64,000 bases of DNA from Planctomycetota bacterium (GCA_017303505.1 JAFLCP010000017.1:1-64000); one strand, 5' to 3'; positions 9,083 to 23,713 are shown, counted from the stretch's first letter. Notes: generated by a model not told the origin, from the letters alone. Translations and numbers: made by a program.

Positions 9083-10786
9083 ATGGACCAAAAGAATCCG
9101 ATCGGTGGTGTGATTCATGTTTATCAAAAATATGATCCGCTTCAGTTTCCGAGCCCTACAGCACTCCCTCCCGATTTGATTTCGCCAGCCATGGAACATG
9201 CGCTGATGTATGGGCAAGGTCGTGCGCTGACGGAAGAAGAATTGGCTCGCGCAATCCGCTTGGACCCAAGCCAAATTGCCGGCCTAGGTCCATCCATTGA
9301 ATCGCTTCGGGCCATTTTAGAAGAACGCAAACGCAAAATCTTAAGTCGCTTTGAAACCGATTCTGTCGAGAAGAAGGCTCGCAAAGCATTCCACAAAACT
9401 TCGCGAAATGCCAATCCTCCAGACCGACTGAGAGTTCCATATCGACAAGCGATCGAAGAGCGACAAATCTACGATCTGGAACGCATCTATTATCGAGTTG
9501 GTAACGACCAAGATCCATTTGCACGCCAGTTGGTACATGTGATCGAACGGCTCGCCGATCAAGTTCAAATCGAATCGTTGATTTCGAAATATACCTTCAC
9601 CGGCAATGAGTCGATGACCGTGCCACAGGCCATCGAAATCAAAAAGGAAATCGAAGAAATCGATGAATTACTTCGACAATTGGCGGAAGCTGAAAAGAAT
9701 GCTCGAATCGCCATTATCGATATGGAAGCGTTGTCGAAGTATGTGCCTGAGGGTGACTTAAACCAAATGGAAGAACTGCGAAAACAAGTCGAGCAATTGA
9801 TGCGCGACATCGCAGACCAGCAAGGCTTAAGCAGCGATGGAAAAGGTGGCTTCGAGTTGACGCCTCAGGCAATGCGAATCTTTCAAGGAAGATTACTTGA
9901 AAAGATTTTTAGCCATCTGCAACCCTCACGATCCGGAAGACATACTGGACGAATTGTGGGCGATGGAGCCGTCGAACTCCCTTCAACAAAAGGTTATGAA
10001 TTTGGTGACAGCCTTGCCAACATGGACGTGACTCAAAGCGTTATCAACGCGATGCTGAAACGCCCAAATGAAAGACCCACGCGTTTGCGCAGCGATGACA
10101 TTGAAGTCCATCGAACTCGCAATTCACCCAAATGCGCCACCGTCGTGATCATGGACATGAGTGGATCGATGCGCCACGATGGCCAATACATCAACGTCAA
10201 ACGCATGGCTCTTGCTCTACAAGGCTTGATCACCCGCGAGTACCCAGGCGACTTCCTGCGGTTCATTGAAATGTATACCTTCGCCAAACTTCGACCCGCT
10301 GGCGAGATCATCAATCTGATGCCCAAACGCGTGACCATTCATGATCCCTGGGTTCGCCTGCGGGCCGATATGAGCCGGGATGAAATCAGCGAAAATCAAA
10401 TTCATCCTCACTTCACCAACATCCAGCATGCGTTGCAACTCGCCCGTCAGAATTTGGCGACGGTCGACACTCCCAATCGACAAATCGTTTTGATTACCGA
10501 TGGTCTTCCCACGGCGCACTTCGAGGGTTCGCAACTCTACATGCTCTACCCACCCGACCCGCGCACCGAGTCGGCAACGCTCCGCGAAGGACTCCTCTGC
10601 CAACGGGATGGCATTGTGATCAATATGTTCTTGTTACCCAGTTGGTCGCAAACCGAAGACGATATTCGCTTTAGCTACCGATTGGCCGAATCGACGCGGG
10701 GCCGCGTCTTTTTTACCGCCGGCCGGGACCTCGATCGCTTTGTCGTCTGGGATTACGTTCAACGCAAACGAGACATCATCTCGTAA
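9083..10786 (+). CDS. VWA-domain protein partnered with the MoxR ATPase
   Basis: A 567-residue cytoplasmic protein. The N-terminal 250 residues are charged and helical, with probable coiled coil around residues 185-245 (EIKKEIEEIDELLRQL and QMEELRKQVEQLM). The C-terminal half is a von Willebrand factor A domain: the MIDAS motif DMSGS is at residues 358-362, followed by VLITDGLPTAH with the second metal-site Asp. This is the layout of ChlD/CoxE-like partners of MoxR ATPases. It starts 14 bp after the ATPase and is almost certainly co-expressed with it. No signal peptide or membrane segment is seen. Confidence 0.9.
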   Translation: MDQKNPIGGVIHVYQKYDPLQFPSPTALPPDLISPAMEHALMYGQGRALTEEELARAIRLDPSQIAGLGPSIESLRAILEERKRKILSRFETDSVEKKARKAFHKTSRNANPPDRLRVPYRQAIEERQIYDLERIYYRVGNDQDPFARQLVHVIERLADQVQIESLISKYTFTGNESMTVPQAIEIKKEIEEIDELLRQLAEAEKNARIAIIDMEALSKYVPEGDLNQMEELRKQVEQLMRDIADQQGLSSDGKGGFELTPQAMRIFQGRLLEKIFSHLQPSRSGRHTGRIVGDGAVELPSTKGYEFGDSLANMDVTQSVINAMLKRPNERPTRLRSDDIEVHRTRNSPKCATVVIMDMSGSMRHDGQYINVKRMALALQGLITREYPGDFLRFIEMYTFAKLRPAGEIINLMPKRVTIHDPWVRLRADMSRDEISENQIHPHFTNIQHALQLARQNLATVDTPNRQIVLITDGLPTAHFEGSQLYMLYPPDPRTESATLREGLLCQRDGIVINMFLLPSWSQTEDDIRFSYRLAESTRGRVFFTAGRDLDRFVVWDYVQRKRDIIS

Positions 10787-11038
10787 GCATTTGCCGGCTC
10801 TCTTATACGTTTCCAAGGCTTGCATCGCCTTTCAAACATGATTCTTTTTGCCATAGAATCTTGCCCAACCCCCAAGGTCACAAGCTCCAATTGTCACATC
10901 CGGCACAACCGGACCCAAACAAAGCCCGCAGCCAGTAAATATTCCCTAACCAGCAAGCCTCATGCTTAACTTGGTGTAAGTTTCTGCATGTGCCTGATGG
11001 GTTATAGGTCTTACTGAAAAATCTTGGGGGGTTTGAAC

Positions 11039-11335
11039 GTGGCGAAGACGACAACCGAGGATGCGACACTTCCGATGGAACGACGAGCAAGCAATGATCG
11101 CCGAAAGAATCCAGAGGGAATCGCACCAGACGGTGTTGACCGTCGCAAAAAATCGCGACGTCGCCAGATCGACCCCACCACCTGCGAACGCGACTACAGC
11201 AACGACGAAATCGAGTTCATGCACGCCCTCGACCATTACAAACGCGTCAATGGCCGCATGTTCCCAACCTGCAGCGAAATTCTCGAAGTCATTCGCTCGC
11301 TCGGTTATGTAAAAAATCAAGATCAAGCGATCTAA
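11039..11335 (+). CDS. Small basic protein with a conserved C-terminal helical motif (planctomycete type)
   Basis: About 98 residues from GTG 11039, with a run of six Gs at about 11026-11031 upstream as possible ribosome-binding site; ATG 11075 is an alternative. The N-terminal half is very basic ([19 protein letters not shown]). The C-terminal half reads [16 protein letters not shown] then [16 protein letters not shown], which looks like two short helices of a compact DNA- or RNA-binding fold. I recall similar small proteins in many planctomycetes, but no function is known to me. It stands alone between the VWA gene and the TPR lipoprotein. Confidence 0.68.
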   Translation: MAKTTTEDATLPMERRASNDRRKNPEGIAPDGVDRRKKSRRRQIDPTTCERDYSNDEIEFMHALDHYKRVNGRMFPTCSEILEVIRSLGYVKNQDQAI

Positions 11336-11424
11336 AGTTCTAACTTTGAAAAACCGATATTGCTCCGTCCGGTTTCCTTGCCTATTGTCCCACTTGATTG
11401 TGGACTTTATCGAGGGCCGGACGT

Positions 11425-12186
11425 ATGCAATGGGCTTACCTAAATTATCGCACGACATTAATGCTTGCATTAGCACTGGTGTCTCTTGCCAGCGGCTGTC
11501 GCTGGGCTAGCTCAGGCCAAAATTCGCTGGGCGTTCGGCTCTACCAAGAAGGTCGTTACGCTGAAGCTCTGCAGCAATTTCAGTCTGCGCAAACGTCGGA
11601 TCCTTCAGACCCCGATGCCTATTACAATCTCGCCCGCACTTACCATCAGCTGGGCGTTGCTCAAAAGAATAAGGCCATGACGGATCAAGCTGAATCGCTT
11701 TACAATCAAGCGCTGGATCTGAATGCCAATGCTCCCGATTGTTATCGCGGTTTAGCGGTGTTGTTGGTGGAAACGGATCGTTCGGACAAAGCTTTCACGC
11801 TTCTCAAGAACTGGGCCCAAGCGAACCCGCAATCCGCAGACGCTCGTGTACAACTTGCCCGTCTTTACGAAGAGAGTGGCCAGGATAAGGTCGCCGAAAA
11901 ATATCTTGATGAGGCGTTAGCTCTAAACCCAACCAGTGCAGAAGCGTGGGCTGCCAAAGGCCAGATGCGCGAGAAGCAAGGCGAGCTCGCTCAAGCCGTA
12001 CAAAACTATTATCAAAGTTTGTCCGTCAACAAGATGCAGCCCGAACTGGCCCAACGCATCGCCGCTCTCAATATTCGCATGGCTCAAAATGCCATCACGC
12101 CTGTTGGTACCACCAACCCAGCGACTGGCACTCGCACCGTTCAAAACCCAACCACACCTACGACACCGGCAACGCCACGCTATTGA
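11425..12186 (+). CDS. TPR-repeat lipoprotein
   Basis: About 253 residues from ATG 11425. A signal peptide with lipobox LASGC at Cys25 predicts a lipid-anchored periplasmic protein. The body holds four to five tetratricopeptide repeats, for example LYQEGRYAEALQQFQ, DPDAYYNLARTYHQLG, DARVQLARLYEESGQ and AEAWAAKGQMREKQG. The last 35 residues are a Pro/Thr-rich tail. A protein-protein scaffold role is likely but no partner is visible. The gene ends at a strong terminator shared with the convergent serA. Confidence 0.85.
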   Translation: MQWAYLNYRTTLMLALALVSLASGCRWASSGQNSLGVRLYQEGRYAEALQQFQSAQTSDPSDPDAYYNLARTYHQLGVAQKNKAMTDQAESLYNQALDLNANAPDCYRGLAVLLVETDRSDKAFTLLKNWAQANPQSADARVQLARLYEESGQDKVAEKYLDEALALNPTSAEAWAAKGQMREKQGELAQAVQNYYQSLSVNKMQPELAQRIAALNIRMAQNAITPVGTTNPATGTRTVQNPTTPTTPATPRY

Positions 12187-12213
12187 TCATGTGACGTGAA
12201 ACTGCCGGATCAC

Positions 12214-12264
12214 CAAAAAAGAAGCCACATCGAAGCTCTCGCTTCCATGTGGCTATTCTGTTTT
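12214..12264. terminator. Bidirectional rho-independent terminator
   Basis: AGCCACAT (12223-12230) pairs with ATGTGGCT (12247-12254). GAAGC/GCTTC inside extends the stem to about 13 bp with one mismatch and a TCTC loop. A-rich sequence lies on the left and T-rich on the right, so it can end both the TPR lipoprotein gene and the convergent serA. Confidence 0.85.
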
Positions 12265-12295
12265 ATGGGTATCAAATGATTTTGGTTCGATTCGA

Positions 12296-13927
12296 TTATT
12301 GCAACCAGCTGGGCAATTGGCCGGCAGCAGGCAATTCGATCAACTGCACGCGTTCGATCGGATCGATAGAAGTCACTTGATCAAGCGCTTGCGGTGGTGG
12401 GAAGCTATCGAGATTGAGCACACCGATGGCATTTCCACCCGGTTGTGATGTCGCTCGCCCCACAGACATTTGACCGATATTCACTTGATGTTGACCGAAG
12501 ATGGTACCGACGCGACCAATGATGCCCGGCACATCTTTATGAACGAACAACAATAAGATCCCGTCCAAATAGGCTTCCATTCGAAACTCATCGATCAAGA
12601 TGAGGCGTGGCATGTTGGTACCGAACACCGTACCAGCCGCTCGCACTTGTCGTCCTGCTCCACTAACCTCGGCTGTGATGGAACTGCTGAATGCACCCTT
12701 CTCGGAAGAGCGGCTTTCGCTCAATTCAATTCCACGTTCACGCAACAACAACTCGGCATTGATGATGTTGACACCTTGGTCCATCGCTCGTTCGAGCAAT
12801 CCGGCGCAAAAAGCAGACGATAGAAGTTTCGTGTCGCGTTCGGCCACATCACCGCGATAAGTGAGATGACAGGACGACATTCCACCACCGTGCCATTGAG
12901 ACATCATCAAACCGAGGCGATACGCCACATTGAGATGTCCGCGTAGAGCATCGAGTGTTTTGGGATCGATGGCAGCCACGTTGACCGCATGTCGAATCTC
13001 ACCAAACTTGAAGAACTGGATCAGCAGTTGGATGCCTTCGATGGCAACTTGCGTTTGAGCTTCTTCGGTGCTGGCGCCCAAGTGAGGTGTGCATACCACG
13101 CCGGGCATTCCAAACAATGGGCTATTGGTGCAAGGCTCTTCTTCGAAAACGTCGAGGGCCACACCACCTAACTTCCCGCTCTGCAAGCCTTCGGCCAAGG
13201 CGTTTTCATCGTAAATGCCACCGCGAGCACAGTTGATGAGCCGAGCTCCTGGACGGAGCATTTCGATTTCGCGCGAGCCGATGAGATGATTCGTCTCATT
13301 GGTCAACGGTGTGTGCACCGTCAAATAGTCGATGCGTGGCAACATGCCATGAACGGTTTCCGTTCGCTCGATACCGAGCTTTGCAGCTTGTTCTTCGGTC
13401 AAGAACGGATCGTAAGCGATCACTCGCATGCCGAAAGCCAAAGCACGCGTAGCCACTTCACGGCCAATGCGTCCCAAGCCCACGATGCCTAAGGTTTTAT
13501 CAGCGAGCTGATTACCCATGTAAGATTTGCGGTCCCACTTCCCTTGGCACAAGCTGTTGTAAGCAGGCGCAATGGCTCGTGAGAGGGCAAGCATCAAGGC
13601 AAAGGTATGTTCTGCTGTGCTAAGTGTGTTGCCGGCAGGCGTATTCATCACCACGATCCCCAAACGGGTCGCGGCGTTTTTGTCGATGTTATCGGTACCC
13701 ACACCGGCGCGAACGATGGCCTTCATGCGGCGATTGCCTTCGAGCGACTCGGCAGTGATTTTAACACCGCTTCGCACGATCGCTCCATCGCATTCCGCGA
13801 GCGACTTTCGCAGATCTTCGCCTTTCAAGCCAGTCTTGATTTCATATTCGAAATCAGGTTCCTGCTTGAGCATGTCGAGCCCTTCCTGGGCGATCGGATC
13901 GAGAACGAGAATCTTGAACTTAGCCAT
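12296..13927 (-). CDS. serA: D-3-phosphoglycerate dehydrogenase, long form with ACT domain
   Basis: 543 residues, the size of the long (type I) SerA. It oxidises 3-phosphoglycerate to 3-phosphohydroxypyruvate, the first step of serine synthesis. The NAD-binding motif GLGRIGRE and the substrate/catalytic segments ARGGIYDENAL and TPHLGAST are all present. After the catalytic domain comes an intervening ASB-type region and a C-terminal ACT domain (VHKDVPGIIGRVGTIFG), the usual site of serine feedback. The gene starts 73 bp after serC on the same strand, so the two form a compact serine operon. Confidence 0.96.
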   Translation of the reverse strand: MAKFKILVLDPIAQEGLDMLKQEPDFEYEIKTGLKGEDLRKSLAECDGAIVRSGVKITAESLEGNRRMKAIVRAGVGTDNIDKNAATRLGIVVMNTPAGNTLSTAEHTFALMLALSRAIAPAYNSLCQGKWDRKSYMGNQLADKTLGIVGLGRIGREVATRALAFGMRVIAYDPFLTEEQAAKLGIERTETVHGMLPRIDYLTVHTPLTNETNHLIGSREIEMLRPGARLINCARGGIYDENALAEGLQSGKLGGVALDVFEEEPCTNSPLFGMPGVVCTPHLGASTEEAQTQVAIEGIQLLIQFFKFGEIRHAVNVAAIDPKTLDALRGHLNVAYRLGLMMSQWHGGGMSSCHLTYRGDVAERDTKLLSSAFCAGLLERAMDQGVNIINAELLLRERGIELSESRSSEKGAFSSSITAEVSGAGRQVRAAGTVFGTNMPRLILIDEFRMEAYLDGILLLFVHKDVPGIIGRVGTIFGQHQVNIGQMSVGRATSQPGGNAIGVLNLDSFPPPQALDQVTSIDPIERVQLIELPAAGQLPSWLQ

Positions 13928-14000
13928 GGCAGCTTGCCTTTGTATTGAAATCCTAATGGGAACTATTCGGGAGAGGATGTCGTAAATACGCTTTGAAAGA

Positions 14001-15101
14001 TTACGACTTGGCGAATTCGGTCATGTAATTAGCTAACGTTTCGACACCTTCCATCGGCATTGCGTTGTAGATGCTGGCTCGAATACCACCCACACTGCGA
14101 TGACCTTGTAGGCTGTCGAGCTTGCGAGCTACAGCACCTGTTAAAAAGGCTTTCTCTTTTTCTTCGCTAGGCAAACGGAACGTCACATTCATCAATGAAC
14201 GATCCACCTTGGCCGCATGACCTTGATAGAGATCTGGATATCGATCGACTACATCGTAAAGCAACGCCGCTTTCTTTTGATTCAAAGCATGCATCGCTGC
14301 CAATCCGCCGATTTCTTTTTCCAACCATTGGCAAACCAAACCCACGACATACACGCCGAATGTTGGCGGTGTGTTCCAAAGCGAACTTTCCTTCGAGTGG
14401 GCTTTGTAATTGAGATAGCCGGGAAGATTGTCCTGCGAACGTTCCAGCAAATCTTTGCGAATGATAACCACCGTTACACCAGCAGGCCCAGCATTCTTTT
14501 GAGCACATGCATAAACGACTCCATACTTCTCGATCGGAATCGGGCGATACAGGAAGTCCGACGAACTATCACAAACCAAGGGCACGTTGCCCGTGTTCGG
14601 TTCCGATTGAAACTGAATGCCTTGAATCGTTTCGTTGCTGGTGATGTGAACGTAAGGAGCGTCAGGGCGAATCGAATATTCCGAAGCCGTTGGAAGATGA
14701 TTGTAGTTATCCTTCTTACCGTCCCAGATCACTTCGATGGGGCCTTCTTTCTTCGCTTCCTCAACTGCATACTTGCCCCACGATCCCGTCACCACATATT
14801 GAGCTGGCACTGTTGATCCGCGAAGCAAGTTCATCGCGATCATCGAAAACTGCAACCGCGCTCCACCTTGTAGAAAGAGTACGTCGTAGTTGTCTGGGAT
14901 ATTCAATAGGCGTCGCAGAGCAGCTTTGGTGTTATCGAGAATCGAGATAAACGCTTTGCTGCGATGACTGATTTCCAAAATCGATGCGCCAGCACCAGGC
15001 AGAGCCAACATTTCTTCTTGAATCTTCTTGAGAACAGGAAGAGGAAGAACGGCTGGGCCAGGAGAGAAATTGAAAACCCGATCGGCTACTGACGTAGTCA
15101 T
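14001..15101 (-). CDS. serC: Phosphoserine aminotransferase
   Basis: About 366 residues. This PLP enzyme converts 3-phosphohydroxypyruvate and glutamate to phosphoserine. The N-terminus has VFNFSPGPAVLP and the PLP lysine lies in ACAQKNAGPAG. FLQGGARLQFSMIAMN, VCDSSSDFLYRP and HRSVGGIRASIYNAMP are family signatures. ATG 15101 is preferred, with GGCAGG upstream; in-frame ATG 15116 and TTG 15122 are alternatives. It lies directly upstream of serA, and a terminator isolates it from gltD behind. Confidence 0.96.
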   Translation of the reverse strand: MTTSVADRVFNFSPGPAVLPLPVLKKIQEEMLALPGAGASILEISHRSKAFISILDNTKAALRRLLNIPDNYDVLFLQGGARLQFSMIAMNLLRGSTVPAQYVVTGSWGKYAVEEAKKEGPIEVIWDGKKDNYNHLPTASEYSIRPDAPYVHITSNETIQGIQFQSEPNTGNVPLVCDSSSDFLYRPIPIEKYGVVYACAQKNAGPAGVTVVIIRKDLLERSQDNLPGYLNYKAHSKESSLWNTPPTFGVYVVGLVCQWLEKEIGGLAAMHALNQKKAALLYDVVDRYPDLYQGHAAKVDRSLMNVTFRLPSEEKEKAFLTGAVARKLDSLQGHRSVGGIRASIYNAMPMEGVETLANYMTEFAKS

Positions 15102-15164
15102 GGTCGTGCCTGCCATATCCAAAATTGTGAGAGCGTGAACGTAAATCCATTCGATGCAAAAACG

Positions 15165-15199
15165 AAACGACCACCGATTTTACGTCGGTGGTCGCTTTT
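15165..15199 (-). terminator. Rho-independent terminator after gltD
   Basis: CGACCACCGA (15168-15177) pairs with TCGGTGGTCG (15185-15194) around a 7-base loop. Runs of A on the left and T on the right flank the stem, so it could act both ways. It separates gltBD from serCA. Confidence 0.8.
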
Positions 15200-15217
15200 T
15201 CAAAAGCGGGGGCGAAC

Positions 15218-16723
15218 TTAGCGAATCGCCACCGAAGTCGCCGTACCCATGGTAATACCTGGAGCGGGAAGCACGCTGCTCCCCTGCAAATAGATATCAA
15301 TCGCACGAGCTGCGCCGCGTCCCTCGTTGATAGCCCACACCACAAGCGACTGGCCACGACGGCAATCGCCAGCGGCAAATACCTTGTCAACATTCGTGCG
15401 AAATTGACCATGTTCGGCAGCGTAATTCGAACGCCCGTCAAGAGTTACGCCGAGTGCACTCGCTACGTAATTCTCGGGCCCCAAGAAGCCCATCGCCAAC
15501 AAAACCAAATCCGCTTCAAAGATCCGCTCGCTACCTGGAACCTCGCGGAACTTCATCCGGCCATCTTCTTTGTACCACTCGACGGTAACGGCTTTAATCC
15601 CACCGACACCACCTTGACCGTTATCGACAAATCCCTTCGACAAAACGTTGTATTGGCGAGGATCAGCCCCATATTTGGCTTCCGCTTCTTCGTGACCGTA
15701 GTCCACTCGGAAGATACGTGGCCATTGCGGCCAAGGATTGTCCTCGGCTCGATCCACAGGGGGACGATCCATCAACTCGAAGTTCACCAAGGATGTGCAA
15801 CCATGTCGCAAACTGGTTGCGATGCAGTCGGTTCCCGTATCACCACCACCCACGACGACAACGCGTTTACCTTTAGCCGAGATATAACGTCCATCGCGAT
15901 GTTGTGAATCGAGCAAGCTCTTGGTGTTCTGAGTCAAGAACTCCATCGCAAAATGAATTCCCGACAACGAACGACCTTCGATTTCAAGGTCGCGAGCTTT
16001 GGTGGCACCAGTGCTCAACAGCACCGCATCATATTCTGCCACCAACTCCTTCGGATCAACTGTCTTCCCGACATCGGCGCCGGTTACGAATTGCACTCCT
16101 TCTTCTTCCATCAATCGCAAGCGACGATCGACGACTTCTTTGGAGAGCTTCATGTTGGGGATGCCGTACATCAACAATCCACCAATACGATCGGCTCGTT
16201 CGAATACCGTTACAGAGTGCCCAACTTTATTGAGCTGATCGGCCGCAGCGAGACCAGCAGGTCCACTACCGATAATCGCAATCTTCTTGCCAGTTCGTTC
16301 AGCCGGTGGATTCGCAGTCACCCAACCTTCAGCAAACGCGCGATCGATAATCGAGTTTTCGATGTTCTTGATCGTCACTGGAGGATTGGTGATACCCAAT
16401 ACGCAAGCCCCTTCGCATGGCGCTGGGCACACACGACCGGTGAACTCTGGAAAGTTATTGGTCTTGTGCAAACGCTCGATCGCTTCTTTCCAACGACCGT
16501 TATAGACCAAATCATTCCATTCAGGGATCAAGTTATCGATCGGGCAACCGGTTGCGGATTGGCAAAACGGAATACCGCAATCCATGCAACGTGCACCTTG
16601 CTTGCGCAATTCTTCGTCGCTTGGATCTGTATAGATTTCGCCATAGTCATTCAAGCGCACAACTGGCAAACGCCAAGGTACCTTCTTGCGATCATATTCC
16701 TTAAAACCTGTTGGCTTACCCAT
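15218..16723 (-). CDS. gltD: Glutamate synthase small (beta) subunit
   Basis: 501 residues. It passes electrons from NADPH through FAD and Fe-S clusters to the large subunit in glutamate synthesis. The N-terminal cysteine clusters CMDCGIPFC...GCP and CPAPCEGAC ligate two [4Fe-4S] centres. [13 protein letters not shown] is the FAD-binding dinucleotide motif and [12 protein letters not shown] the NADPH-binding one. [10 protein letters not shown] and [18 protein letters not shown] complete the family signature. It follows gltB after 105 bp in the same direction and is closed by a terminator. Confidence 0.97.
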   Translation of the reverse strand: MGKPTGFKEYDRKKVPWRLPVVRLNDYGEIYTDPSDEELRKQGARCMDCGIPFCQSATGCPIDNLIPEWNDLVYNGRWKEAIERLHKTNNFPEFTGRVCPAPCEGACVLGITNPPVTIKNIENSIIDRAFAEGWVTANPPAERTGKKIAIIGSGPAGLAAADQLNKVGHSVTVFERADRIGGLLMYGIPNMKLSKEVVDRRLRLMEEEGVQFVTGADVGKTVDPKELVAEYDAVLLSTGATKARDLEIEGRSLSGIHFAMEFLTQNTKSLLDSQHRDGRYISAKGKRVVVVGGGDTGTDCIATSLRHGCTSLVNFELMDRPPVDRAEDNPWPQWPRIFRVDYGHEEAEAKYGADPRQYNVLSKGFVDNGQGGVGGIKAVTVEWYKEDGRMKFREVPGSERIFEADLVLLAMGFLGPENYVASALGVTLDGRSNYAAEHGQFRTNVDKVFAAGDCRRGQSLVVWAINEGRGAARAIDIYLQGSSVLPAPGITMGTATSVAIR

Positions 16724-16828
16724 CGATCCACAACCCTTCTGACTACGAACTTATTAATGTTTTGTATGAGAAATGTCCGCTGCGATCGATTCGAGCAACG
16801 GACATGTTTCGATGATGCATCGGTTGAC

Positions 16829-21403
<4,575 letters not shown>

Positions 21404-21532
21404 CTCTCTATCTCCCATCTCTCTCCTCACCCATCCCATGGCAACACGTTGGCTGCCTATTTCAAATTTTGATTTTGTCTTGTTTTATCTTCCAATAAAC
21501 ATTCGCCGAGACACGCCAGCTAGGCTGCGACT

Positions 21533-22492
21533 TTAAGCCCCAGCCACCGCATTGGCGTTTTCTGTGACCGCTTCAGAAACCGCAGTTTCCGCCGCTGCTT
21601 CACTTATCGCTAATTCCATAAAGACGCGGGCCGATGCCCCAAGGGTTGCACCGCGACGATAGATGACTCCCAACGGCCGTTGCATTTCCAACGCCCGACA
21701 TGGAAGCGATACCAAAGTGCCAGCGGCCAATTCGTTTCGCACGGTTGGTTCCGGCAACACTGCCACACCCGTGTTAACTGTCACGGCATGTTTTACTGAA
21801 TCGATATTGTCCAACTCGGCTACTACTCGCGGAGTCACACCGATGCTTTGCAAACGACGATCAATCTCTTGACGAATACGCAGATGAGGCAAGAAACCAA
21901 TCCACGCTAACTGCTTCAATTCCTCAGCAGTAAGATCTTCGACACGATTGGTTTTGCGTTTGGGCGATGCGACCAACAACATCGGCTCTTCACGCCAAAA
22001 ACGGCAAGCCACACTTTGATTCGGAGCTGGATAACTCACCAAACCAAAGTCCACCAATCCGCGTTCGACCATGCCATAGACTTCTTCAGGTTGAGCAAAC
22101 TGAAACGCTAACTGCACTTTCGGATGCAGCGTTTCGAACTTCTCGACCAAACCTGGGAGATAGCTCAAACCGACCGAATAAATCGATGCCACTTTAACGC
22201 GACCACTGAGCTGTTGCCCCAAGGACTGGACTTCATCGACCAGCGTTTCGAATTGCCGCAACAACTGCCCGCAACCATCGTAGAAACACTTTCCTTCAGC
22301 CGTGGGCGTTGGAGGCCGTTTCGATCGATCGACCAACCGCGTTCCCAATAACTCTTCCAACTGTTGAACGCATTGACTGACCGCGCTTTGGGTCAAACCA
22401 TTTTCCGCAGCCGCTCGTGAGAAGCTCCTGCGGTCGATGACATCGCAGAAAACCTTCAGATTTCGCAACTGCACCGCTAATGAACAAGCCAC
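21533..22492 (-). CDS. LysR-type transcriptional regulator, likely of gltBD
   Basis: 319 residues. The N-terminal winged helix reads LKVFCDVIDRRSFSRAAAENGLTQSAVSQCVQQLEELLG, given here only as short pieces: SFSRAAAENG is the positioning helix and TQSAVSQCV the recognition helix. The C-terminal part is a substrate-binding-like effector domain (VASIYSVGLSYLP, LVDFGLVSYP, NTGVAVLPEP). The tail is Ala/Glu-rich. It lies just upstream of gltB in the same direction, unlike the divergent gltC of Bacillus. Regulation of glutamate synthase in response to nitrogen or 2-oxoglutarate is inferred from position only. The start is a GTG; a second GTG six codons later is possible. Confidence 0.88.
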   Translation of the reverse strand: MACSLAVQLRNLKVFCDVIDRRSFSRAAAENGLTQSAVSQCVQQLEELLGTRLVDRSKRPPTPTAEGKCFYDGCGQLLRQFETLVDEVQSLGQQLSGRVKVASIYSVGLSYLPGLVEKFETLHPKVQLAFQFAQPEEVYGMVERGLVDFGLVSYPAPNQSVACRFWREEPMLLVASPKRKTNRVEDLTAEELKQLAWIGFLPHLRIRQEIDRRLQSIGVTPRVVAELDNIDSVKHAVTVNTGVAVLPEPTVRNELAAGTLVSLPCRALEMQRPLGVIYRRGATLGASARVFMELAISEAAAETAVSEAVTENANAVAGA

Positions 22493-22808
22493 TCCAACTA
22501 CCTCAACCGTTCGCGTTTTCTGGAACCATGTCCCATGGCTTTTGGTCCCCGTAAACCCTCAATCGGCTAGCGGGGCAACTATAAGCCAAACAAATACACG
22601 GAAAAACAAGATAACTTATAGAAATGGAGTCTACGGTTTTTTAAGGCCAGGGTCAAATAGAAAGTTCCCCTCGGTGCGCGGTGAATCCCAGCCGGGATTA
22701 GAGCGAAAGCCGCAAAAAAGCCTGGAAATAGACAGGCTGCGGCCGGCAAGAGGGATCAATGAGGACTCAAGCCCCATAGATCCCATAACAATTGCGCAGA
22801 AGACGCCG
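22493..22808. other. Intergenic gap of ~315 bp with a terminator
   Basis: No gene is seen. It holds the terminator of the small membrane protein gene (22713-22738) and presumably the promoter of the LysR gene in the A/T-rich stretch around 22590-22625. Confidence 0.4.
22713..22738 (-). terminator. Rho-independent terminator of the small membrane protein gene
   Basis: On the minus strand AGCCTG and CAGGCT form a 6-bp stem around an 8-base loop and are followed by TTTTTT. It lies about 70 nt after the stop codon at 22809. Confidence 0.65.
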
Positions 22809-23060
22809 TTACTGACCGTTACGGCGAAGCGTGAAGGAATAGATCAACACGATAGAACCGGTCGCCAATAAGCTCCAAGGGTGCCAGTCGGCAGGTCGGA
22901 CAGTCTTGGTCGGCTCTTGAATCGGGTCTGGACTCCAGACGGAGAGAGCTGGGCGATTGCGGTTTTCACCGTTTTTGATTTCCGCGCTATCGATGACCAA
23001 GCATTCCACCCCGAGGACTACCAGGACCACTCCAACCGCGTAGAAAAATGCTCTCCACAT
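22809..23060 (-). CDS. Small membrane protein with two transmembrane segments
   Basis: 83 residues. The first membrane helix is FFYAVGVVLVVLGVECLVI (about residues 5-23) and the second WSLLATGSIVLIYSFTL (about 63-79). Between them is a 40-residue polar loop rich in Asn and Pro. The C-terminus is short and basic (RRNGQ). Small proteins with this N-terminal AFFYAVG...GVECLVID pattern recur in planctomycetes as I recall them, without known function. It is monocistronic by its own terminator. Confidence 0.68.
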   Translation of the reverse strand: MWRAFFYAVGVVLVVLGVECLVIDSAEIKNGENRNRPALSVWSPDPIQEPTKTVRPADWHPWSLLATGSIVLIYSFTLRRNGQ

Positions 23061-23282
23061 AGGATACGCCTTCTCTTCATCAACCCTTTGCCAACTTCTC
23101 TTCGCCGAGCCCCAATGCTCAGACGAAGCGACAATATGCTGTGCAAGATGGGATCGACTCTAGAGCAGGCTCCCTGTGACAGAAAATAGGGCAAAAGCAG
23201 CGAAACAGATTCAAGTCGGTCGACTTTTGGAAATAAACCGTTCGACCTGCAAGACCTGCATAATGACACCCAACTTCACCAA

Positions 23283-23669
23283 TCACAGCGTAGTGCAACT
23301 GCAGTTGGCGGTTGCGATCAACCGCTGCCGTTGATCATGCACGGTGCAATCCACAAAGCCAACGCGCAATCCTCGCTGAATCACTTTGGCTCGAACGGTG
23401 AGCGTGCCTGCAGTGACCGGCCGCATGAAACTTACTTTCATCTCGATGGTGGAAAAATCTTGTGATTCATCGATGGCTCGGCCGAAAGCAATCCCCATCG
23501 CCGCATCACAGATGGCCGATATCGCTCCACCATGCACGCGTCCCATCGGGTTGTGATGTCGCTGATCCACTTCCCAGATCAAAGTCGCTTCGCCACTCTC
23601 GCCTGGCAATACCTGCCATTGGAGCAGGTCATTAATGGGAGCCTGTTGAAAACGATCCATAGATGCCAA
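23283..23669 (-). CDS. Hotdog-fold thioesterase, PaaI/4HBT type
   Basis: 128 residues, the normal size of a single hotdog domain. NPMGRVHGGAISAICDAAMG is the conserved hot-dog helix and its preceding loop; in PaaI-like enzymes the HGG motif and the acidic residue in the helix act on the acyl-CoA thioester. MKVSFMRPVTAGTL and VRAKVIQRGLRVGFVDCTV form the later strands. The acyl substrate cannot be inferred. It lies downstream of the BBP7 barrel gene but is separated from it by a repeat element. Confidence 0.87.
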   Translation of the reverse strand: MASMDRFQQAPINDLLQWQVLPGESGEATLIWEVDQRHHNPMGRVHGGAISAICDAAMGIAFGRAIDESQDFSTIEMKVSFMRPVTAGTLTVRAKVIQRGLRVGFVDCTVHDQRQRLIATANCSCTTL

Positions 23670-23713
23670 TCATGCAAGGGAAGCTTCGGTGAAACCTGCA
23701 GCGACATCGTTGA

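Noticed and set aside
22670..22745. Riboswitch-like segment (CGGTGAATCCCAGCCGGG)
   Set aside because: It resembles part of a cobalamin element only by short words. No full consensus or suitable downstream gene was found, and the local stem is better read as a terminator.
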